Positions 1 through 8,614 of a stretch of 64,000 nucleotides of DNA are shown piece by piece. The DNA is taken from positions 62,001-126,000 of the forward strand of contig NZ_JABJXS010000009.1 of the NCBI RefSeq assembly GCF_013155275.1, in the 5' to 3' direction. The position numbers were made by a program, and so were the translations under genes. Position 1 is the first letter of the stretch, and each line of letters begins with the position of its first letter. Under the pieces are notes generated by a model. It saw nothing but the letters and a program-made list of their open reading frames with translations, did no database searches and was not told where the DNA came from. Source of the DNA: Brenneria sp. hezel4-2-4 (GTDB taxonomy: Bacteria; Pseudomonadota; Gammaproteobacteria; Enterobacterales; Enterobacteriaceae).

Positions 1-1064
1 GAAGCCGGGAGCGCCGGTGGCGTCATCGCCGGATGTCGCCAGCGAGATGAAAGCGCCGAGGTTATCTTCATTAAGGCTTCTATCGCGGTCAGCATAGGGA
101 TATTGGAAAAGGTTTTATGTCCCACTCGGGCGACAGCCGGCTGAATATCAATACTTTTTTCCGTGGGGATCCGCTGGCTGAATCCGGCGGTAATGGTATC
201 GGTAAAACGCACGCCGACACAGACGATCACATCCGCATCCTCAATCAGCGATCTTATTTTTTCACCGCTGGCGCGACCGGCATAGGTGCCGGTGAAGCAG
301 GGATGCTGTTCGTTCAGGGTGCTTTTACCCATCAGTAAGGTTGAGTGTGGGAAAGTCATACCATCCAGCCAGCGTTGCAACGGTTTTGCGGCGCCGAAAC
401 GTTCCGCAAGAAAATCCGCCAGCAGCGAGAGTGAATTGGCCGTGCTGAGCATCTCTGTAGCCGCATTCGTGAAGGCTTGCAGAGATTCGTCGGAACATTC
501 GGGTTCTGGCATCGGCAAGGGATACGGGCGATTTTCGGTTGGCGCGGAAGCCACATCCAGCGGGAGTAATAAGTAAACCGGGCGATGTTGGCGGAGCGCT
601 TCTCCAACCACCCGGTCGATTTCCGTGGTTGCGTTGGTGAGGGTAAGACTGGCGGATGCGGCGGTGACTTCCTGCGCCATGCGCAGAAAGTGGCCGAACT
701 CGCCATCTCCCAATGTATGGTGTAGCAATTCACCTTTATGCTGCGATAGGAGATCGGGCGCGAAAGCGATATGAATAACCGGTACGTATTCCGCGTAACT
801 GCCGGCAATGCCATTAATCGCGCTGAGTTCGCCGACGCCAAAGGTGGTCAGCAGGGCCGCGGCGGGTTTGCATCGCGCATATCCGTCGGCGGCATAAGCT
901 GCGTTCAGTTCGTTGGCGCATCCAACCCAGGTGATATGCTTATGGTTAAGAACGCGATCGAGAAATTGCAGATTGTAATCGCCCGGTACGCCGAAAAGAT
1001 GGTTGATCCCGGCTTGAGCAAGACGATCCAGTAAATAATCACCTATCGTATAGCGGCTGAGCAT
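1..1064 (-). CDS. ipdC: Indolepyruvate/phenylpyruvate decarboxylase (ThDP-dependent), 5' part only
   Basis: The frame is open from ATG 1064-1062 to the window edge (354 codons), so the C-terminal half is missing here. The N-terminal half matches the IpdC/pyruvate decarboxylase family: LFGVPGDYNLQFLD near residue 24, CANELNAAYAADGYAR carrying the cofactor-activating Glu, TTFGVGELSAINGIAGSYAE, and the catalytic His pair in LLHHTLGDGEF. The C-terminal ThDP/Mg motif lies outside the window. IpdC converts indole-3-pyruvate to indole-3-acetaldehyde, the committed step of one bacterial auxin route. GGGGGAAAC precedes the ATG. One oddity: the usual HIVGAP segment reads HIAFAP, replacing a normally conserved Gly. 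Substrate (indole, phenyl or simple pyruvate) cannot be settled from this half. Confidence 0.85.
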   Translation of the reverse strand, partial: MLSRYTIGDYLLDRLAQAGINHLFGVPGDYNLQFLDRVLNHKHITWVGCANELNAAYAADGYARCKPAAALLTTFGVGELSAINGIAGSYAEYVPVIHIAFAPDLLSQHKGELLHHTLGDGEFGHFLRMAQEVTAASASLTLTNATTEIDRVVGEALRQHRPVYLLLPLDVASAPTENRPYPLPMPEPECSDESLQAFTNAATEMLSTANSLSLLADFLAERFGAAKPLQRWLDGMTFPHSTLLMGKSTLNEQHPCFTGTYAGRASGEKIRSLIEDADVIVCVGVRFTDTITAGFSQRIPTEKSIDIQPAVARVGHKTFSNIPMLTAIEALMKITSALSSRWRHPAMTPPALPA

Positions 1065-1262
1065 TGTTTCCCCCGCGTGTAATGACATTCTCCACTTGCA
1101 AGTATTAGCTATATGTTAAAAAAAACTAATATTTTTCCTTTATGAAAATGGCAATAAAGCGTTACATCCGGCGAAAACTTACGGGTAAGCGGCATGTCTG
1201 ATGATTATGTTTAATGAGTCGCCGGTACGCCTCGTCTGAGTTGCCTGGGCGTTACGTTGAAT

Positions 1263-1283
1263 GAGGCGCTCGGGGAGCGCCTC
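1263..1283 (-). terminator. Hairpin after the nitrilase gene
   Basis: Perfect 8-bp stem GAGGCGCT/AGCGCCTC with a 5-nt loop, 14 bases past the nitrilase stop and before ipdC. There is no strong T-run, so termination efficiency is uncertain. Confidence 0.45.
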
Positions 1284-1296
1284 GCAAGATCGCGGA

Positions 1297-3039
1297 TTAG
1301 CGGTGGTCAATCAGCATTGGCCGGTAATGATGTACCTGGCGCATTGCCACCAGATCCTTGCGCCTGACCGCATTTGTCGGCGTCGGACTACCGGCTGGCG
1401 AAGCGGTATCGATGGTCAGCGTAGCAATGCCCGATTCCTGCCATAGCACCTGTTCGTGCCGGGGAAACGTGAAGGTTTCCGGCCCGAAGACCCCGCTGTA
1501 TCCGCCATGCCGATGCGCGCTATCCACGCTGTTGGCAAAGGCCAGATACAGGTTGTTTTCACCGGCCCGGGTGCGGAACAAATGCCAATGCAGGGGATCG
1601 GCGCCTACCGGAATCGGGTAACTCTGGGGAACCCGGCTACCGGCGTGACCGCTGACGAAACCGTCGCTGAGCGCAGCGGAACAGGCCACGATGTCGCAGC
1701 CCAGCAACGCGAGAATACGGGCGGACTCGGGAAACAGCGCATCGTGTCCCAACAGCAGGCCTATCCGGCCTACCGCCGTATCAAATACCCGCCACTGTTC
1801 GCCGGGGATCGCCCATGCCTGATGGGCAAGTGGCAGATGCATCTGCCGGTAGTGGCCGATCATGCCTTCCGGCCCCAGCAACACCTGGGTGTTGTAGTAT
1901 TTCTGTTCCTGCTGTTCAGCCATGCCGACGACCAGATAAACCCGTAGCGTCATCGCTAAGCGGATCAGCGACTGTAGCGCTGGCGCATCCAGCGTTTGGG
2001 CGTGCGTTTCCGGTGCGGCGTATCCTGTCAGCGCCATTTCAGGAAAAACCACCAGTTCGCTGTGTTGTTGGCTGACGGCCTCCCGCGCCAGCGCCACGAT
2101 CCGGGCGAGGTTGTCCTCAAGGCGATCGGTGGGGGCAAACTGACAGACGGTAATACGGCTTGATTTCCCCGCCGGCAAGGGATGGTGGCCGTACAGGCCG
2201 AAGAAGTCGGCGGGATTCCACAGAAAGCTGTCGCTAAGCAGCGCATGATAATCCTGCGGTCGGCGCTGAGTGAAAACCGGTTCACCCAAAACCTGACGCT
2301 GGCGGCTTAGCCGGATATCAATCTCGCCATAGGCAATGCCGTCGCCGTTATCCACCACGTCAATCAGCGTCCCGTCCGGAGCAATAATGGCGCTGCCGCC
2401 GCTGAATTGCACACCGCGTTCCAGTCCCCAGCGGTTGCTTTCCAGCAGATAGCAGCCATTTTCCATGGCGCGGCTGATCCAGTAAGGGGCGGGCGTGCGT
2501 TCCGCCAGCCAATTGCTGATGTGACAGATGATATCCGCGCCGTCCAGCGCCAGCAGCCTGGCGGTTTCGGGGAAATGGATGTCCATGCAGATCAGCATGC
2601 CGATCTTGCCGAGCGGCGTCTCAAAAACCTGGTGCCCGACGTCCCCCGCCGCCGCCCACTTGGGTTCGGAAATATAGGGATGACTTTTGCGGTGGCGGCC
2701 AATCACCCCTTGCGGGCCGATCAGCAGCGCGCTGTTGTAATACAGTTGGGTTTGAGCATCCACCTCCGGCATACCCAGCACGATATAACATTGATAGCGC
2801 TGCGCCAGCTCGCTAAAACGCGCCGATGTTTCGCCGGGCACGGTTTCCACCTGGGCGGCAATTTCCTGGCGGTCATACCAGCAATAGCCGGTTGTCGCCA
2901 TCTCTGGCGTGGTGATCAGTTTGGCCCCCTGACGGGCGGCTTGTTCCACTAGATCCAGCAGACGGGCGATGTTGGCTTGTTTGGCGAACATCACCGGCTC
3001 AAACTGGATGGCGGCAGCAAGAAAAGGAGGTGTTGACAT
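1297..3039 (-). CDS. Two-domain carbon-nitrogen hydrolase (nitrilase superfamily), second domain lacking catalytic residues
   Basis: 580 aa, about twice a single nitrilase-fold protein. Domain 1 (about 5-265) keeps the full Glu-Lys-Cys triad: E46 in PEMATTG, K118 in HRKSHPY, C151 in ICMDIHFPE. Domain 2 (about 295-560) retains E334 in PEMALTG, but the Lys position is Q399 (HYRQMHLP) and the Cys position is G431 (LLLGHDALFPE), so it should be catalytically dead and perhaps structural. The superfamily hydrolyses nitriles, amides or carbamoyl groups. It is transcribed in the same direction as the amiC-amiR/urt cluster, 162 bp after amiR, so an amidase role on imported amides is likely but inferred. 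AGGA precedes ATG 3039. No signal peptide: cytoplasmic. Confidence 0.85.
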   Translation of the reverse strand: MSTPPFLAAAIQFEPVMFAKQANIARLLDLVEQAARQGAKLITTPEMATTGYCWYDRQEIAAQVETVPGETSARFSELAQRYQCYIVLGMPEVDAQTQLYYNSALLIGPQGVIGRHRKSHPYISEPKWAAAGDVGHQVFETPLGKIGMLICMDIHFPETARLLALDGADIICHISNWLAERTPAPYWISRAMENGCYLLESNRWGLERGVQFSGGSAIIAPDGTLIDVVDNGDGIAYGEIDIRLSRQRQVLGEPVFTQRRPQDYHALLSDSFLWNPADFFGLYGHHPLPAGKSSRITVCQFAPTDRLEDNLARIVALAREAVSQQHSELVVFPEMALTGYAAPETHAQTLDAPALQSLIRLAMTLRVYLVVGMAEQQEQKYYNTQVLLGPEGMIGHYRQMHLPLAHQAWAIPGEQWRVFDTAVGRIGLLLGHDALFPESARILALLGCDIVACSAALSDGFVSGHAGSRVPQSYPIPVGADPLHWHLFRTRAGENNLYLAFANSVDSAHRHGGYSGVFGPETFTFPRHEQVLWQESGIATLTIDTASPAGSPTPTNAVRRKDLVAMRQVHHYRPMLIDHR

Positions 3040-3135
3040 GGCGAATCCTCACTAACGGTTAATGGCGCCGCGACGGTGAGCCGGATTGGCGTCGCAGCAT
3101 AAAAATCAATGCGTAACGAATATCGATCGCTCGGC

Positions 3136-3222
3136 TTTTTTGTGGCGCGCCATCCCTGGCCGCCACCCGGATGGGCCGTCGCCAGGGGCGGCGTCAAAAA
3201 CTTATCCCGGAAGTTTTTTGAC
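3136..3222. repeat. Copy of an intergenic stem-loop repeat, overlapping the end of amiR
   Basis: Shares its order of blocks with the tandem units at 26344-26501: T-run, TGGCG..C.ATCCCTG..CGCCACCC, GGGCCGTCGC, then AAAAAC...TCCCGG...GTTTTT. The last block forms a hairpin (3193-3203 with 3211-3222) that spans the amiR stop codon, so the final AmiR codons lie in the repeat. Confidence 0.6.
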
Positions 3223-3834
3223 CGGCGCGGTGAGGGAAAAAATATCATTGGCCTGAATGAGCACGCTGGACATCTCCTCTACCGTGATACGTTTATCCAT
3301 CGCCTGATGACGCAGTATCTCGTAGGCCCGCTCCTCGCTGATGCCGTGTATGCGCATCAGGATTGCCTTGGCCTCGCTGACCTGCCTGAGTCCCAGCATC
3401 TTTTTTTCCAGTCGTTCAATGCGTTCCATCATGCGTTGACGCTGTTGCCGGTGGTGCAGCGCCATAACCATCGAAGAGAGCAGACCGGAGGCGCGGATCG
3501 GGGTGGTAATCGTCGCGCCGGCCCCCATGCTCAGCGCCTGATCGATGAACGTCGGGTTTTCATAGGCGATGATCGAGATCAGCGCGTGCCGGGCGTGATC
3601 CAGCCACGGCACATCCGGTTCGGGTTGATCTGACTGGAGGGCAAAGAAAATGAGATCGGTGTCGGCGGGAAGCTGCTCCGGTATCGGCCAAAACGCCTTG
3701 ACCTTGAATCCCATGCGACGGAGATGTCGGGTCAGCGTTTCACCATCTTCATCATCGGGATGCAGCACCACGCAACGGATCCCCCGGCTGAGGAGCAGGG
3801 CGGTGGTGCTGTCGCGGGAGTCATTACGGCGCAT
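3202..3834 (-). CDS. amiR: AmiR-type antitermination regulator (ANTAR domain)
   Basis: 210 aa. The N-terminal half (about 1-130) looks like a receiver-type fold without an obvious phosphoacceptor pattern. It is followed by a coiled-coil linker (about 132-152) and a C-terminal ANTAR domain (about 153-200: SEAKAILMRIHGISEERAYE...LRHQAMDKRITVEE). AmiR proteins bind leader RNA and prevent intrinsic termination; in Pseudomonas aeruginosa AmiR is held inactive by AmiC until an amide binds AmiC. Here amiR overlaps the 3' end of amiC by 11 bp, implying coupled translation and complex formation. A matching target, a terminator before urtA at 10853-10898, exists in this operon. The last codons lie within an intergenic repeat. 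Confidence 0.88.
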   Translation of the reverse strand: MRRNDSRDSTTALLLSRGIRCVVLHPDDEDGETLTRHLRRMGFKVKAFWPIPEQLPADTDLIFFALQSDQPEPDVPWLDHARHALISIIAYENPTFIDQALSMGAGATITTPIRASGLLSSMVMALHHRQQRQRMMERIERLEKKMLGLRQVSEAKAILMRIHGISEERAYEILRHQAMDKRITVEEMSSVLIQANDIFSLTAPVKKLPG

Positions 3835-4990
3835 TGGGATACTCCACTTTTGTCAGTTTGGTCACCCAGTCTCCCTGAACCTGATTGGTCATATAGGGAT
3901 CGGGCGCCACGATGCGACGGGATTCTCGTACGATGGTGAATTGCCCCGCGTCGTTGACCTGTCCGATACGGGGATAAAGCCCGGTATGCTGATTTAGCGG
4001 ATCAATCCTGATTCGCCCCTGCGGCGAATCGAATTCGCTGCCCCGCAGAGCGGATGACAATCGCGGGATCGTGTCGCTGCCGCATTCCCTTACGGCGTTG
4101 GCGAACAGGTGCACCTGGCTGTAGGTTGCTTCCCAGTTCATATCGGTTGTCAGATTCGGGCCGAACATCTGGTGAAACTTGTCCAGCGCGGCAAGATTGG
4201 CCCGGGTTTGCAGGCTCTGGAAGTAGGGCGAGGACGTGAAATGCCCTACCGCCAGTTCGGCGCCCATCATGGCGATTTCGGTTTCCGAGGTATTCAGACT
4301 ACCGATCGGCGTCCGCCCGGGATCAAGCCCGACCTCATGATAGGCGCGATAAAGGTAGGGAACGGTCTGGCCGATGACCGTGCTGAAGATAAAATCCGGT
4401 TGTTTTTTACGGATCTCTTCCAGTACCGGCAGAAAAGCCTCATAGGGCGCATTGAGGTCAAGATAGCGTTCACCGATAACGGCGCCGTCATCCCGTTGCA
4501 ACAGTAATTCCTGCATGTTGCGGTTGCATTCGTAAGGAAAAACGTAACGGGAACCGATCATATAGACTCGGGCGCCGAAATGACTGGTGAGATAATCTTC
4601 CAACTGGACGCAGTTCTGGTTGGGGGCGGCGCCGCCGTAAAAGATGTTCTCGGAGAATTCAAACCCTTCGTATAGCTGGGAATAAAACAGCAGCCGCTGG
4701 TATTTTTCCACGATCGGGGACATGGCTTTGCGGCTGCTGGAAGTATAGCCGCCGAAGATCACATTGACATGGTGTTCGATGATCAACTGCTCCGTCAGCG
4801 TCCGAAAGCGCGCATTATCGGAATGCGGATCAAGATGAATGGCCTGTAACGGGCGACCGTTGATGCCGCCGCTCTGATTGATTTCTTCGATTGCCAGGGT
4901 TGCCCCGCGCAGTTGCGATTGCTCCTGCGCGGCGGTAACGCCGCTGGACGAGTAGAGTAAACCGATTTTTATTGGTGTGGCCGACCCCAT
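3824..4990 (-). CDS. amiC: AmiC-like cytoplasmic amide sensor (periplasmic-binding-protein fold)
   Basis: 388 aa with no signal peptide, starting MGSATPIKIGLLYSSSGVTA. It aligns throughout with the remembered P. aeruginosa AmiC: YEGFEFSENIFYGGAAPNQN, IGSRYVFPYECNR, FSTVIGQTVPYLYRA, SLNTSETEIAMMGAE, and a C-terminal RPDPYM-like segment (APDPYMTNQVQGDW). AmiC is the ligand-responsive negative regulator that sequesters AmiR. It resembles the exported binding protein UrtA of the same operon, so sensor and transporter probably recognise related short amides or urea. Lies between the amidase gene (66-bp gap) and amiR (overlap). Confidence 0.88.
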   Translation of the reverse strand: MGSATPIKIGLLYSSSGVTAAQEQSQLRGATLAIEEINQSGGINGRPLQAIHLDPHSDNARFRTLTEQLIIEHHVNVIFGGYTSSSRKAMSPIVEKYQRLLFYSQLYEGFEFSENIFYGGAAPNQNCVQLEDYLTSHFGARVYMIGSRYVFPYECNRNMQELLLQRDDGAVIGERYLDLNAPYEAFLPVLEEIRKKQPDFIFSTVIGQTVPYLYRAYHEVGLDPGRTPIGSLNTSETEIAMMGAELAVGHFTSSPYFQSLQTRANLAALDKFHQMFGPNLTTDMNWEATYSQVHLFANAVRECGSDTIPRLSSALRGSEFDSPQGRIRIDPLNQHTGLYPRIGQVNDAGQFTIVRESRRIVAPDPYMTNQVQGDWVTKLTKVEYPNAP

Positions 4991-5056
4991 ATTGACTCGC
5001 TTAATGTTGATAACGGGACTTATCCCGGCGCGTATTCGCCGGAATACCGGAAGTAA

Positions 5057-6049
5057 TTAATGCGCCAGCAGCGTTTTGTTCAGCATCGCGCCTACGGTGT
5101 ATTTCGGGTCCACCATATTACCCAGCCTGACTTTTCCGCACTGGCTGAGCAGCATATAGGCGTCCCACTGCTCGAAGCCAAAATCTTCAACCAGCCAGTA
5201 GATGAGATCCCGATAGGCGATGCGGGTGGCGTCTTCCAAGGGTCTGGCGCTGCCAATACTCATGATGGCGGTGTCGTTTTCCATACGCGGCCAGCTGATC
5301 TGCCAGTTCTTGATCAAATCCACCTTGATGGTGGTGACTGACGGATATTCCACCGCGGTTCCGCAGATTTCACCGTCCCCCTGACAGGCATGGGCATCGC
5401 CGATGAACAGCCGTCCTCCCGGCGAGCGTACCGGCAGGTAGGTGATGCTGCCGGGGCCGATATCCGGCACATCCATATTGCCGCCGTGATTATCCGGCGT
5501 CAGGGAGTTGATGGAGTCGATTTCCGGCGACACGCTCAGGGTGCCGATATGGGGTTTGTAAGGCAGCGTGTGACGCTTGCTCCAGTAGACTTTTTCATTG
5601 TCCAGTTTGATCCGGCGGACCTTTTCCGGTAACGGATCGTTGAGCATCGCCGTCAGATCGGTTCCGGTTAGTCCGCCAAAATGCGGGATCATGGCGCAAA
5701 TGCCGTGCGGATCCTCGCCTCTGGGCTGCATGGATTCGATGTACACGGCCAGCACGTCGCCTTTTTCCGCGCCATTGACCATAATCGGGCCGTTTTGCGG
5801 GTTGAGAAACGGCATTTTCAGCAGTTGGCTGGGGATGTCCTGTTCGGACTGAATGGCGCCTTCAAAGGCGTCACGGGTATCGACAATCACCCGATCGCCC
5901 GGCTCTATGGTCAACACGGGGGTGGAGTAGGGGCCGATGGTGTAGTGAAATTCCTGCTGCCTCTCTTCGGTCAGATGATGCGTAACCGGTTGACGCTGCG
6001 CGCCCACACCGCGTTTGGTCATGATGGAGTCGTCCAGCCATTTTTTCAT
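5057..6049 (-). CDS. fmdA: Formamidase/acetamidase (FmdA_AmdA family)
   Basis: 330 aa, one domain of the FmdA/AmdA family, which hydrolyses formamide, acetamide or similar short amides to ammonia and the acid. Family segments seen: DPHGICAMIPHFGGLTGTD near residue 115, NHGGNMD near 190, and GDAHACQGDGEICGTA near 220. The His/Asp/Glu-rich blocks are the usual metal and active-site positions. There is no export signal, so it acts on amides delivered by the ABC transporter encoded just upstream (57-bp gap after urtE). The start MKKWLDDSIMTK has AGGA upstream; the internal Met at residue 10 is less likely. Exact amide preference is not predictable. Confidence 0.88.
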   Translation of the reverse strand: MKKWLDDSIMTKRGVGAQRQPVTHHLTEERQQEFHYTIGPYSTPVLTIEPGDRVIVDTRDAFEGAIQSEQDIPSQLLKMPFLNPQNGPIMVNGAEKGDVLAVYIESMQPRGEDPHGICAMIPHFGGLTGTDLTAMLNDPLPEKVRRIKLDNEKVYWSKRHTLPYKPHIGTLSVSPEIDSINSLTPDNHGGNMDVPDIGPGSITYLPVRSPGGRLFIGDAHACQGDGEICGTAVEYPSVTTIKVDLIKNWQISWPRMENDTAIMSIGSARPLEDATRIAYRDLIYWLVEDFGFEQWDAYMLLSQCGKVRLGNMVDPKYTVGAMLNKTLLAH

Positions 6050-6105
6050 TGTCTATTCCTCCGCGAAAAATGAGAGCGGCGCCACCAGTGCGGCACCGGT
6101 AAAGG

Positions 6106-6828
6106 TCACAGCGCCAGATAGCGGCGCATCAAGAGATCATCGGACAACTGCTTCTGGTTCAGGGTGTCGATCACCCGCCCTTTATCCATCACGCAGCAAC
6201 GTTGGGCGGCACGCTGGATCATGGCGATATCCTGCTCGACCAGGATCACCGCGACCCTTAGCTCGCGGGCAATGCGCACCAGCGTATCGGCAATAATATT
6301 GACGATGGAGGGCTGTACGCCTTCCGACGGTTCGTCCAGCAGCAGCACTTTCGGCGAGCCGACCAGCGCCCTGGCGATGGCCAACTGTTGCTGTTCGCCG
6401 CCGCTCATGGTGCCCGCTTTTTGCTTTAGCCGTTGGCGCAGGATGGGGAAGTAGTCCAGTACCCTTTCCAGCAGATCGCTGGCGAATTCCCGGTGCTCGC
6501 GCACGAATTGCATGCCGACCTGCAAGTTCTCCGCCACGGTCAGGCCGGAGAACACTTCACGCCCCTGCGGAACATAGCCGATGCCCAACCGGGCGCGGCG
6601 TTGCGGCGTGGCATGGGTGATCTCCGTCTCGCCCAGCAGGATATGGCCTTGATTAACGGGAACCATGCCAATCAGCGAACGCATCAGCGTGGTTTTTCCC
6701 ACGCCGTTGCGGCCGATCACGCCCAGCACTTCGGCGCTGTATAGCTGAAGCGTGGCGCCGTTCAGCACTAGCCCGCCGCCGTAGCCGCCGGTAATGTCAT
6801 TCACCTGCATTAATACGTCATTACTCAT
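6106..6828 (-). CDS. urtE: Urea/short-amide ABC transporter ATPase UrtE-like (LivF type)
   Basis: 240 aa ATPase with Walker A GRNGVGKTT (about 36-44), signature MSGGEQQQLAIARAL, Walker B VLLLDEPSEG and a following VEQD segment. It is the LivF-type partner of the upstream LivG-type ATPase. Its ATG overlaps the urtD stop codon in an ATGA arrangement, indicating translational coupling. It energises uptake of the UrtA ligand across the inner membrane. Assignment to urea versus small amides rests on operon context: an amidase and AmiC/AmiR follow. Confidence 0.88.
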   Translation of the reverse strand: MSNDVLMQVNDITGGYGGGLVLNGATLQLYSAEVLGVIGRNGVGKTTLMRSLIGMVPVNQGHILLGETEITHATPQRRARLGIGYVPQGREVFSGLTVAENLQVGMQFVREHREFASDLLERVLDYFPILRQRLKQKAGTMSGGEQQQLAIARALVGSPKVLLLDEPSEGVQPSIVNIIADTLVRIARELRVAVILVEQDIAMIQRAAQRCCVMDKGRVIDTLNQKQLSDDLLMRRYLAL

Positions 6829-7550
6829 CCGGCTTTCCCCAAATAGATATCCGTTACGTCATCCCGGGCCAGTACCGCGTCGGCCGCGCCGTCGGCAAAG
6901 ACCTGTCCCCCGTGTAGTACCGTCACTCTGGATGCAATCTGCCGAACAAAGGTCATATCGTGTTCCACCACCATCAGCGTCAGGCCGTCCTGGCGCATCT
7001 GTTTAATCAATTCGCCGGTCAGATAGGTTTCTTCCACCGACAATCCGGCGACGGGTTCATCCAGCATCAGCAACTCGGGTTGCAGCGAAACGGCCATGGC
7101 GATTTCAAGCCACTGTTTTTTCCCATGCGACAGGTTGCCGGCCCGTTGGCGATACTCGTCGGTCAGATTGAAACGGTGCAGCAATTCATCCATGCTCGCC
7201 GGCTGGTGGCGCGCTTCCGGCCGCAGGTGACGCAGGGACAATCGCAGATGCTGCTCTACGCTCAGATCGGGAAAGATGCCCGGGATCTGAAACTTGATGC
7301 TCATGCCCATGCGAATACGCTGAAACGGCGGCAGGGCGTTAAGACGCTGGCCGAAAAAGCGGATTTCTCCGCTGCTCGGCGCGTGCTCGCCGGTCAGCAG
7401 TTTGAAAAAGGTGCTTTTGCCTGCCCCGTTGGGGCCGATGACGCAGCGGATTTCTCCCCGACGGATCTGCATATCAACCTGATTGATGACCTGCGCGCCG
7501 CCGAAGCGCTTACCCAGCCCCTGAGTTTCCAGAATGATGTCCTGTGTCAT
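6825..7550 (-). CDS. urtD: Urea/short-amide ABC transporter ATPase UrtD-like (LivG type)
   Basis: 241 aa from ATG 7550-7548 (MTQDIILETQGLGKRFGG). The frame is open further upstream, but that part only reads through the end of urtC out of frame. Walker A GPNGAGKST, signature LSHGKKQWLEIAMAV, Walker B LLMLDEPVAGLS and VEHD are present. LSHGKKQWLE is typical of UrtD ATPases. The start shares one base with the urtC stop (TGATG) and has AGGAG just upstream. Pairs with UrtE as the nucleotide-binding subunits. Confidence 0.9.
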   Translation of the reverse strand: MTQDIILETQGLGKRFGGAQVINQVDMQIRRGEIRCVIGPNGAGKSTFFKLLTGEHAPSSGEIRFFGQRLNALPPFQRIRMGMSIKFQIPGIFPDLSVEQHLRLSLRHLRPEARHQPASMDELLHRFNLTDEYRQRAGNLSHGKKQWLEIAMAVSLQPELLMLDEPVAGLSVEETYLTGELIKQMRQDGLTLMVVEHDMTFVRQIASRVTVLHGGQVFADGAADAVLARDDVTDIYLGKAG

Positions 7551-8605
7551 CAGGAGCCCTCCGTGTTGCGCTCGGACGGAATGATCCGGCGTATTCTGTC
7601 GCCCAGCCAGGGCAGGATGCCGTTGGGAGCGGCCAGAACGACAAACAGCAGAATGGCGCCCAGCAGGATCATGGCGTACTCGCTGCCGTAAACGGCCAGC
7701 CATTGGGATAGCCAGACCAGCAGGGCGGTGATGACGATAGTGCCGAAGATATTTTTACGTCCGGCGGTGGCGACCCAGATAACCGGCATGGCGGCGGCGG
7801 TCAGCCCCATGGAAGACGGGGTGATATAAGATCCCCACAGGGTATACAACACGCCGGACAGCCCCGACAACATGCCGCCCAGCACGAAAATCAGTAGCTG
7901 ATAGCGGCGGATATCAATGCCCAGCATCTCTGCCCGGCGGGGATTTTCGCGGATAGAGGCCAGCGTCAGGCCGAAGCCGGAGCGTAATAACCGCCGTACG
8001 CCCCAGTAGGCCAGCGCCAGCAGCACGATAATCAGATAATAAAACGCATTGCCTTCCAGAATCAGCCGTTCGCCGTCAAAGCCCGGCAACGAGAGCGGCG
8101 GCATGCCGGACATACCGTTAAATCCGTTCAGCCGGGCGCTGCCGATAGTCCACTGCGGGCCGGCGGTCTGTGACATAAAGGTTTCCAGCACCAGCGTAAA
8201 AGAGAGGGTGACAATGCCGATGAAAATACCGGTCACGCCGCCATAAAACATCATGTAACCGAGCGCGGCGGCGACGGCTGCCGCCAGCAGCAGCGCCAGT
8301 AGAAATCCCGACCAGGTGGACAGCACGCCATCGCCGAAATTCAGCGTGAATACGCCGTAGGCATAACCCGCCAGGCCGAAAAAGGCCGTCTGACCGAAGG
8401 ACAGGATCCCGCCGTGGCCCCACATGGCGGCCAGCCCGATGGCGCAGAACGTCCACAGCAGGAAGTAAGCGAAATCGCCGATCGTGCCGCTGTCGACGCC
8501 CAGCGGCAATAACAGGGCCAACAGCAGGACAAGCCCCGCCGTCCAGGGGACGATTTGACGCTTCCTGGACGGGGCAATCGATACATGGATGGATGATGAG
8601 GTCAC
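7550..8605 (-). CDS. urtC: Urea/short-amide ABC transporter permease UrtC-like (LivM type)
   Basis: 351 aa, mostly hydrophobic with about ten membrane segments; the first follows a short cationic N-terminus (about 18-38, AGLVLLLALLLPLGV). LivM-family features include MWGHGGILSFGQTAFFGLAGYAYG, RENPRRAEMLGIDIRRYQL (the EAA-like cytoplasmic loop) and SLSGVLYTLWGSYITPSSMG. Forms the channel with UrtB. Nine bases separate it from urtB and it overlaps urtD by one base. Confidence 0.9.
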   Translation of the reverse strand: MTSSSIHVSIAPSRKRQIVPWTAGLVLLLALLLPLGVDSGTIGDFAYFLLWTFCAIGLAAMWGHGGILSFGQTAFFGLAGYAYGVFTLNFGDGVLSTWSGFLLALLLAAAVAAALGYMMFYGGVTGIFIGIVTLSFTLVLETFMSQTAGPQWTIGSARLNGFNGMSGMPPLSLPGFDGERLILEGNAFYYLIIVLLALAYWGVRRLLRSGFGLTLASIRENPRRAEMLGIDIRRYQLLIFVLGGMLSGLSGVLYTLWGSYITPSSMGLTAAAMPVIWVATAGRKNIFGTIVITALLVWLSQWLAVYGSEYAMILLGAILLFVVLAAPNGILPWLGDRIRRIIPSERNTEGS

Positions 8606-8614
8606 GGTCGGCTC

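Noticed and set aside
356-841. Leftward open frame of 161 codons inside ipdC
   Set aside because: It is an out-of-frame shadow; the true frame is open from 1064 to the window edge and matches IpdC throughout.
3109-3248. A gene in the amiR-nitrilase gap
   Set aside because: The open frames arise from the GC-rich stem-loop repeat; no ribosome site or known protein.
7551-7703. N-terminal extension of UrtD into the end of urtC
   Set aside because: It is a shadow of urtC in another frame; the ATG at 7550 has AGGAG and begins a typical ATPase N-terminus.
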